A DNA stretch of 10,547 nucleotides, taken from the NCBI GenBank assembly GCA_032251145.1, contig JAVVER010000115.1, forward strand, positions 1-10,547, read 5' to 3'. The notes beneath the pieces were generated by a model. It was not told where the DNA came from. It saw only the letters and a list, made by a program, of their open reading frames with translations, and did not search any database. Shown here one piece after another: positions 5,791 through 10,547 of this stretch. Position numbers and translations under genes: made by a program. Within the stretch, counting starts at the first letter, position 1. Every line of letters begins with the position of its first letter. Origin of the DNA: BRH-c54 sp032251145 (GTDB lineage Bacteria; Bacteroidota; Bacteroidia; Flavobacteriales_E; Vicingaceae).

Positions 5791-8700
5791 ATGAGTTTAC
5801 ACCCTGATTATAAAGGAAAATATACACATAAATGGGAACATCTTCCTCATTTAACATTAAGCGGATTAGAACCTTTGATTGTAACGCCTGAAACCAATTT
5901 CGTAAATATTGGCGAGCGTACCAATGTAGCAGGATCAAAAATGTTTTTGCGTTTAATTAATGAAAACAAATTTGACGAAGCCCTCTCTGTTGCTCGTGAA
6001 CAAGTAGAAAATGGAGCTCAAATTATCGACATCAACATGGATGATGGTTTGATTGAAGGAAAAGAAGCAATGGTAAAATTTTTAAAACTAATCGCTGCTG
6101 AGCCTGATATTTCTAGAGTTCCTATTATGATAGATTCTTCCAAATGGGAAATTATTGAAGCCGGATTACAAAATGTGCAAGGTAAAAGTGTAGTCAACTC
6201 TATCAGTTTAAAAGAAGGTGAGCAGCAATTTATTGAACAAGCTACCAAAATATTAAACTATGGTGCAGCAGTAATTGTAATGGCTTTTGATGAAGTTGGT
6301 CAAGCTGATTCTTATGAAAGAAGAGTGGAGATTTGCGAAAAATCATATCGTATTTTGGTAGATAAAGTAGGTTTTCCTCCTCAGGATATTATTTTCGACC
6401 CGAATATTTTTCCTGTAGCAACAGGGATGGAAGAACATAGAAAAAATGCCTTAGATTTTTTTAGAGCTACCCGTTGGATTAGAGAAAATCTTCCAGGAGC
6501 TCATGTTAGTGGAGGTGTTAGCAATGTTTCTTTTTCCTTTAGAGGAAATAATGCAGTGAGAGAAGCCATGCACTCAGCATTTTTATATCATGCTATTAAC
6601 GAAGGTATGGATATGGGGATTGTAAATCCGTCTATGTTGGAAGTTTATGACAATATTCCGAAAGATTTATTGGAACATGTAGAGGATGTATTACTCGACA
6701 GAAGAGATGATGCCACTGAGCGATTATTAGATTTTGCTGAATCTGTGGTGGGTTCCGCTAAAGAAAAGAAAAAAGATGACGAGTGGAGAAATCAGCCGTT
6801 ACAAGAAAGAATTACGCATGCGTTGGTAAAAGGAAATGCCGATTTTATTGAGCAAGATGTGGAAGAAGCTCGTCAGAATGTTGACAAACCTATTAATGTA
6901 ATTGAGCAACACCTAATGAACGGCATGAACGTAGTGGGAGATTTGTTTGGCTCAGGAAAAATGTTTTTGCCTCAAGTGGTGAAATCTGCCCGAGTAATGA
7001 AAAAAGCAGTGGCTTATTTATTACCTTATATTGATGAAGAGAAGAAAAGCCTCCCCAACCCCTCCGAAGGAGGGGCTTTTGAAAGCTACCAAACCGCTGA
7101 TCCGATTTTATATAATAGATTAAAAGAATTCGCAAAAGAACTGAGATTCAAACCTACTGAGGCTGAAAGAGTGATGTGGATACTTCTTCGTAATAAAAAA
7201 TTAGAGGGTTTTAAATTTAGAAGACAACATATAATCGGACAAAATATTGCTGATTTTGTATGTCTGAAAAAAAGATTAATTATTGAAATTGATGGAAAAA
7301 TTCATCAGTTACCTGAAAACAAAGAAACTGACAACGTCAGAACTGAATGGCTTGAAAAAATAGGATTTAAAGTTATTCGTTTTACTAATGAAGAAGTATT
7401 AGCCAATACTGACGAAACGTTAGATATTATTTTGCAGGAACTTAATCAAAGGGAAAGCATAAAAGCCTCCCCTTCGGGGAGGTCTGGAGGGGCTGCAGGA
7501 AAAATCCTTCTCGCAACTGTAAAAGGTGATGTACATGACATCGGTAAAAACATTGTTGGTGTTGTATTGGCTTGTAATAATTATGAGGTAATTGATTTAG
7601 GCGTAATGACTCCCTTAGAAAAAATTATTCAAATAGCCAAAGATGAAAAAGTAGATATTATTGGGCTTTCTGGGCTGATAACGCCATCTTTAGACGAAAT
7701 GGTATATGTAGCTAAAGAAATGGAAAAAGAAGGCATGAGCATTCCATTATTAATTGGTGGAGCTACTACTTCTAAAGTACATACAGCAGTAAAGATAGAT
7801 CAACATTACACTAGTGGCCAAGCAGTTTATGTATTAGATGCTTCTCGTTCGGTAACTGTAGTGGAAAATTTATTGGGAGAAAAGAAAAATGCTTTTGTTC
7901 AAAATGTGAAAGAAGAGTATGAACGATTAAGAGAAACGTATAGCAAACGTCAGCAAATTAAAGAAACGATTAGTTTGGCTGATGCCCGAAAAAATAAATA
8001 CCAAATTGATTGGGAAGCTCATCCACCACAAAAGCCCAAATTTATTGGTACAAAGACTTTTTCTGAATACGATTTAAAAGAAATTGCCGAATACATAGAT
8101 TGGACACCTTTTTTCCGAACATGGGAATTGGCAGGAAAATATCCTCAGATTTTAGAAGATGAAGTAGTTGGAAATGAAGCAAAAAAACTTTTTGCCGATG
8201 CCCAACAAATGCTACAACAAATTATAGCTGAAAAATGGTTGGAAGCAAAAGCAGTGATTGGTATTTGGGAAGCCAACACAGAAATTGATGATACCATTAA
8301 AGTATATGAAGAAAATAACCCAATTGGACAGTTATATCAATTAAGACAACAATCTAAAAAAGCGGCTGGCGTTCCCAACATCAGCTTAGCAGATTTTATT
8401 GCTCCAATAGAAAGTGGAATAAAAGATTATGTTGGTGGATTTGCGGTAACAGCTGGTATTGGCATCGAAAAACACATTGCTCGTTTTGAGGCCGATCATG
8501 ACGACTATCATTCTATAATGTTAAAAGCATTAGCAGACAGATTAGCAGAAGCTTTTGCTGAATTGATGCACCTAAAAGTGCGTAAAGAATATTGGGGCTA
8601 TGCCGCTAATGAAGTGTTAGATAACAATGCGTTGATTAAAGAAAAATATGTGGGTATTCGTCCGGCACCAGGCTATCCTGCTTGTCCAAATCATACCTTA

Positions 8701-8934
8701 AAAACAGATTTATTTCAATTGTTAGATGCTACCAATAAAACAGGAATTGAGTTAACCGAAAGTTTAGCTATGTACCCAACTGCTGCCGTAAGCGGAATGT
8801 ATTTTGCCCATCCAGAAAGTAAATATTTTGGCGTAGGTAAAATAGATAAAGACCAAGTAGAGGCTTATGCTAAAGCAAATCAACTAAACCTTGATGTGGC
8901 AGAAAGGTGGTTAGGGTCGGTGTTGGGGTATTAG
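5791..8934 (+). CDS. metH: Methionine synthase, folate/B12/activation half, with in-frame DUF559 insertion
   Basis: A 1047-residue protein that aligns by eye with E. coli MetH from SGLEPL onward. In order: pterin-binding domain at about 34-290 (NIGERTNVAGS, DINMDDG, MIDSSKW, FDPNIF, SGGVSNVSFSFRG); cap helices at about 335-415 (NGMNVVGDLFGSGKMFLPQVVKSARVM in part); an inserted DUF559 domain, 420-568; cobalamin Rossmann domain at about 571-705 with D580-x-H582-x-x-G585, where His582 is the lower cobalt ligand, plus LSGLITPS and GGATTS; then the AdoMet-dependent reactivation domain at about 750-1047 with RPAPGYPACP (957-966). The protein moves a methyl group from methyl-tetrahydrofolate through cobalamin to homocysteine bound on the upstream partner, and uses AdoMet to rescue oxidised cobalamin. 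All key residues are present, so the enzyme may still work despite the insert. No gene for MetF follows; the next genes are convergent and unrelated. The identity is firm; retained activity is an inference. Confidence 0.93.
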   Translation: MSLHPDYKGKYTHKWEHLPHLTLSGLEPLIVTPETNFVNIGERTNVAGSKMFLRLINENKFDEALSVAREQVENGAQIIDINMDDGLIEGKEAMVKFLKLIAAEPDISRVPIMIDSSKWEIIEAGLQNVQGKSVVNSISLKEGEQQFIEQATKILNYGAAVIVMAFDEVGQADSYERRVEICEKSYRILVDKVGFPPQDIIFDPNIFPVATGMEEHRKNALDFFRATRWIRENLPGAHVSGGVSNVSFSFRGNNAVREAMHSAFLYHAINEGMDMGIVNPSMLEVYDNIPKDLLEHVEDVLLDRRDDATERLLDFAESVVGSAKEKKKDDEWRNQPLQERITHALVKGNADFIEQDVEEARQNVDKPINVIEQHLMNGMNVVGDLFGSGKMFLPQVVKSARVMKKAVAYLLPYIDEEKKSLPNPSEGGAFESYQTADPILYNRLKEFAKELRFKPTEAERVMWILLRNKKLEGFKFRRQHIIGQNIADFVCLKKRLIIEIDGKIHQLPENKETDNVRTEWLEKIGFKVIRFTNEEVLANTDETLDIILQELNQRESIKASPSGRSGGAAGKILLATVKGDVHDIGKNIVGVVLACNNYEVIDLGVMTPLEKIIQIAKDEKVDIIGLSGLITPSLDEMVYVAKEMEKEGMSIPLLIGGATTSKVHTAVKIDQHYTSGQAVYVLDASRSVTVVENLLGEKKNAFVQNVKEEYERLRETYSKRQQIKETISLADARKNKYQIDWEAHPPQKPKFIGTKTFSEYDLKEIAEYIDWTPFFRTWELAGKYPQILEDEVVGNEAKKLFADAQQMLQQIIAEKWLEAKAVIGIWEANTEIDDTIKVYEENNPIGQLYQLRQQSKKAAGVPNISLADFIAPIESGIKDYVGGFAVTAGIGIEKHIARFEADHDDYHSIMLKALADRLAEAFAELMHLKVRKEYWGYAANEVLDNNALIKEKYVGIRPAPGYPACPNHTLKTDLFQLLDATNKTGIELTESLAMYPTAAVSGMYFAHPESKYFGVGKIDKDQVEAYAKANQLNLDVAERWLGSVLGY
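7049..7079. repeat. Left-end composite palindrome, copy 2 (inside metH)
   Basis: Exact 31-bp duplicate of 5634-5664: CCTCCCC (7050-7056), AA, CCCCTCC (7059-7065), GAA, GGAGGGG (7069-7075), CTTT. Here it is translated in a different frame (SLPNPSEGGAF) from the copy in the homocysteine gene (ASPTPPKEGL). Confidence 0.93.
7465..7494. repeat. Right-end composite palindrome, copy 2 (inside metH)
   Basis: G, then CCTCCCC (7466-7472), TTC loop, GGGGAGG (7476-7482), TCT spacer, GGAGGGG (7486-7492), CT. Read on the reverse strand it has the plan of the left end: arm, short spacer, hairpin with GAA loop. It encodes ASPSGRSGGA in metH and contains no stop in any of six frames. Confidence 0.9.
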
Positions 8935-8990
8935 TGTTTATTTAATGAAGATATTCACACACATAACATTAAACAAATTAATTATTAACC

Positions 8991-9548
8991 CTAATATAAA
9001 CCTTCTATAAATTGATTTACCTTATTATGATTCCAGTTTGTTTTTCCTATAGAAGACAAGTAGATAACATTATTTTTTATTATGTAAGTTCTAGGAATTC
9101 CTTCATGCTTTAAAAAATTAACACTATCAGTTAATGAATAAAAAGGCATTTTCGTATCAATTTTTTTTTCATCTAAAAATTCTTTTATCTCTTCATTTGG
9201 TTCTTTAGAAATTATATAAAAATCTACTTTATCACTTTTATTTTTAATTAACTCAAATATTGATGGCAACTCTTCGATACAAGGTCTGCACCAAGTTGCC
9301 CAAAAATTTATAAAAATAATTTTATTGTCATTAAATTGGAGAATTTCATTATGATTGGTGCTTACTCTATTTAATTTAATTTCTGCATCTTTAGAAACAA
9401 CTTCTATAAAATCTGGGATTTCAATTTCTTTATCTAATTTTTGAGTAATTTTTTCAATTTTTTTAGTAAACACAAAAAAGAAACTTATTATAGTAACAAT
9501 TGCTAAAACCAGTCCTATTAAATAGCCTTTTATAATTCTTTTATTCAT
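8991..9548 (-). CDS. Membrane-anchored TlpA/ResA-like thiol-disulfide oxidoreductase
   Basis: A 185-residue protein with an uncleaved N-terminal membrane helix (about residues 7-28, GYLIGLVLAIVTIISFFFVF) followed by a basic stretch and a periplasmic thioredoxin-like domain. The redox motif is W86-C87-R88-P89-C90 in FINFWATWCRPCIEELP, and the cis-proline is Pro152 in GIPRTYII. By family it reduces or exchanges disulfides of exported proteins, powered from the membrane side; the usual partners are apocytochromes or other cysteine proteins. The ATG overlaps the end of the upstream membrane-protein gene by 8 bp (ATGAATAA), which suggests translational coupling. The same transcript encodes a lipoprotein with eight C-terminal cysteines, an obvious candidate client, though that link is inferred. 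It is convergent with metH, with a 56-bp AT-rich gap and no clear terminator hairpin. Confidence 0.88.
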   Translation of the reverse strand: MNKRIIKGYLIGLVLAIVTIISFFFVFTKKIEKITQKLDKEIEIPDFIEVVSKDAEIKLNRVSTNHNEILQFNDNKIIFINFWATWCRPCIEELPSIFELIKNKSDKVDFYIISKEPNEEIKEFLDEKKIDTKMPFYSLTDSVNFLKHEGIPRTYIIKNNVIYLSSIGKTNWNHNKVNQFIEGLY

Positions 9549-9774
9549 TTTTATTTCTTATTTGAAAAGAAGAGGAAATATTTCCTCTTCTTTTTTTTGT
9601 AGAAAAATATATGAATGGACCAATAAAAGGAATCATAATTAAAATATATCTATATACTGGTCTTAAAGGCAAGTTTTTTGCATTTTTTATAATGTCTATT
9701 AATACAAGTACCCATAAAAATAACATTAACCCATAAAATATTATCAATAACAATTCAGTCATAATATCATACAT
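9541..9774 (-). CDS. Small PLDc_N-type two-helix membrane protein
   Basis: Two hydrophobic segments, LLLIIFYGLMLFLWVLVLID and YRYILIMIPFIGPFIYF, separated by a short polar loop (IIKNAKNLPLRPV) and followed by a basic tail (STKKRRGN). The second helix ending in PFIGPFIYF is the signature of the PLDc_N domain, a membrane module found at the start of cardiolipin synthases but also as stand-alone small proteins. No HKD phospholipase motif is present, so it has no lipase activity of its own. I choose the ATG at 9774 (77 aa, beginning MYDIMTELLL), 10 bp after the lipoprotein gene ends. An in-frame ATG at 9804 (87 aa) would overlap that gene and add a polar stretch, MESIACKFFK. Possible roles are an accessory or immunity-like membrane protein for the neighbouring cysteine-rich product. 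The family call is good, the role is unknown. Confidence 0.7.
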   Translation of the reverse strand: MYDIMTELLLIIFYGLMLFLWVLVLIDIIKNAKNLPLRPVYRYILIMIPFIGPFIYFSTKKRRGNISSSFQIRNKNE

Positions 9775-9784
9775 TTTAAAAAAC

Positions 9785-10498
9785 TTACAAGCAATGGATT
9801 CCACATGACATCATTATAGCACCAGTACAAAGACCTCCAATGCCATCACAAAGTGTTTTACATTCTGGATCACTATCACATGCATCCGTACCTCTTTTAT
9901 AACATTGAGTTGTACAATCCCACCAAGAATTAGCATAAACTGGCTCATTCAATACAGTTCCGATTAATATTTTGCCTTCTTCAATTTCAGCTGACACACT
10001 TAATTTACTTTCATAAGTTTGAAAGTAATAATTAAAAAAACCTCCCGTTTCCATATTAAACTCTTCAAAGGATTCAAATATTAAATGACTACTTTCATCT
10101 TTATTGAAAGATATTAAATTCCCAATTAAAACCATATCAGGAGCATATACATTAAATAAGACAACAAAACTACCATCTTCATAATCTTCGACTAAAGAAT
10201 TATCCCAATCCACATTTGATAAATCAATAAAATCTTCTAATGCTTTATCTTTTCTTTTGTCAAATGATTTTTTAAGCAATAGGTAATCTTCTGAATGCTT
10301 TATTTCTTTAATTAAATTAGCTAAATTATCTTCTTTTACTTCTTTATAAGGTTGGCTACTTAAATTTGGCTTCAAATTTTCTTTTTGACAACCAACAACT
10401 ATAATCCCTACTAAGGCAAGGAACGAAATTCCATAAATTATTTTTTTACAAACATTTCTTATTGCTTGTTTTGGGTGTTTGTGAATCTTTGATTTCAT
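9785..10498 (-). CDS. Putative lipoprotein with eight-cysteine C-terminal domain
   Basis: A 237-residue protein I cannot assign to a named family. Residues 1-36 form a lipoprotein-type signal with a long basic n-region (MKSKIHKHPKQAIRNVCKK), a hydrophobic core and the lipobox-like VVGC, giving Cys37 as the likely lipidated residue. Residues 38-110 are charged and probably helical, 110-185 look beta-rich (FVVLFNVYAP, MVLIGNLISF, KILIGTVL), and residues 190-237 form a compact cysteine-rich tail with Cys at 195, 199, 207, 213, 217, 224, 232 and 236. The last part (GIGGLCTGAIMMSCGIHCL) is glycine-rich and hydrophobic. Eight cysteines in 42 residues suggest four disulfides or a metal site in an exported domain. 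It is the first gene of a three-gene run with a PLDc_N membrane protein and a TlpA-like oxidoreductase, which may form or proofread those bonds. No promoter could be identified in the 49 bp upstream before the window ends. Confidence 0.7.
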   Translation of the reverse strand: MKSKIHKHPKQAIRNVCKKIIYGISFLALVGIIVVGCQKENLKPNLSSQPYKEVKEDNLANLIKEIKHSEDYLLLKKSFDKRKDKALEDFIDLSNVDWDNSLVEDYEDGSFVVLFNVYAPDMVLIGNLISFNKDESSHLIFESFEEFNMETGGFFNYYFQTYESKLSVSAEIEEGKILIGTVLNEPVYANSWWDCTTQCYKRGTDACDSDPECKTLCDGIGGLCTGAIMMSCGIHCL

Positions 10499-10547
10499 TT
10501 TCTTAAAATTTAGTTTGTAATTAATTGAAAAATTGCTTTTTATTCAT

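Larger units (their letters stand above)
7049..7494 (+). mobile_element. DUF559 endonuclease insertion element inside metH
   Basis: About 447 bp (149 codons, residues 420-568) absent from E. coli MetH, bounded by the two composite palindromes and open throughout in the metH frame. The core (about 438-552) has the DUF559 order: helical start KEFAKELR, TEAERVMWILLRNKKL, GFKFRRQHIIG, then ADF (Asp488), LIIEIDG (Glu499, Asp501), His505, and LEKIGFKVIRFTNEEVL. DUF559 belongs to the Vsr/PD-(D/E)XK nuclease group; the acidic residues expected for metal binding are kept, so the domain may be active. The insert falls in the linker between cap and cobalamin domain, where E. coli has EASKEQGKTNGK. No stop, start or independent expression signal was found, and no intein-type splice residues are seen at either edge. 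I infer a selfish element tolerated as an extra surface domain. Exact ends and target-site duplication are unclear; GAAAA occurs on both sides but the sequence is A-rich. Confidence 0.85.

Noticed and set aside
5660..5800. Frameshift or stop that broke a single long metH gene
   Set aside because: The second half has its own ATG with native sequence around it, and split homocysteine and folate/B12 genes are, as far as I know, normal in Bacteroidota. The repeats fill the gap but need not have caused the split.
6893..7135. Minus-strand gene across the left repeat in metH
   Set aside because: It is opposite conserved MetH sequence and has no recognisable product; the opening arises because the repeat lacks stops in every frame.
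7049..7494. Intein or group I/II intron in metH
   Set aside because: There is no Cys/Ser at the start or His-Asn plus Cys/Ser/Thr at the end, no Hint-domain motifs, and the segment is an open coding sequence with nuclease motifs and no intron core.
7049..7494. Pure assembly artefact
   Set aside because: The insert keeps the metH frame at both edges and lies at a domain linker, which a chance mis-join would rarely do. The two identical 31-bp repeats still make read-level confirmation worthwhile.
8935..8990. Bidirectional terminator between metH and the convergent oxidoreductase gene
   Set aside because: Only weak A/T inverted repeats are present; no GC-containing stem followed by a T-tract on either strand.

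Overview
The window looks like a chromosomal segment from a low-GC member of the Bacteroidota, probably flavobacterial. Two secreted proteins carry C-terminal type IX secretion (T9SS) sorting domains (x-YPNP / x-FPNP plus a GxY-type ending). A promoter fits the Bacteroidota pattern TTG-N20-TAnnTTTG. Start codons lack Shine-Dalgarno sequences, and methionine synthase is split into two genes, an arrangement I recall from other Bacteroidota.

Layout. (1) Positions 1-4348, + strand: a tightly spaced run of cell-surface genes. It contains the 3' end of a tail-fibre-like protein with the WADYVF...HLP motif and a coiled coil, a small exported beta-rich protein, a PI-PLC-like phosphodiesterase with a T9SS tail, and a leucine-rich-repeat protein with a T9SS tail. 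(2) Positions 4349-4670: a non-coding regulatory leader with a promoter, an S-box (SAM-I) riboswitch, and a complete transcription-attenuation platform whose terminator and antiterminator can be drawn base by base. (3) Positions 4671-8934, + strand: methionine synthase as two genes, a homocysteine-binding half (332 aa) and a half with the folate, cobalamin and activation domains (1047 aa). The riboswitch should shut both down when S-adenosylmethionine is plentiful. (4) Positions 8991-10498, - strand, convergent and AT-rich: three adjoining genes for a putative lipoprotein with an eight-cysteine tail, a small PLDc_N-type membrane protein and a membrane-anchored TlpA-like thiol oxidoreductase.

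The most unusual object lies inside metH. About 149 extra codons encoding an apparently intact DUF559 (PD-(D/E)XK/Vsr-like) endonuclease domain are inserted in frame in the linker between the cap and the cobalamin-binding Rossmann domain. Removing them leaves 898 aa, and 332 + 898 = 1230 aa, close to the 1227 aa of E. coli MetH. Each edge of the insert is a GC-rich composite hairpin with no stop codon in any of the six frames. The left hairpin recurs as an exact 31-bp copy about 1.4 kb upstream at the end of the homocysteine-domain gene. There it faces a right-end hairpin of the same architecture, and together they delimit a 143-bp stretch with no endonuclease gene. I read this as a loaded and an empty version of one palindrome-bounded mobile element in the same operon, with the loaded copy translated as part of a central metabolic enzyme.
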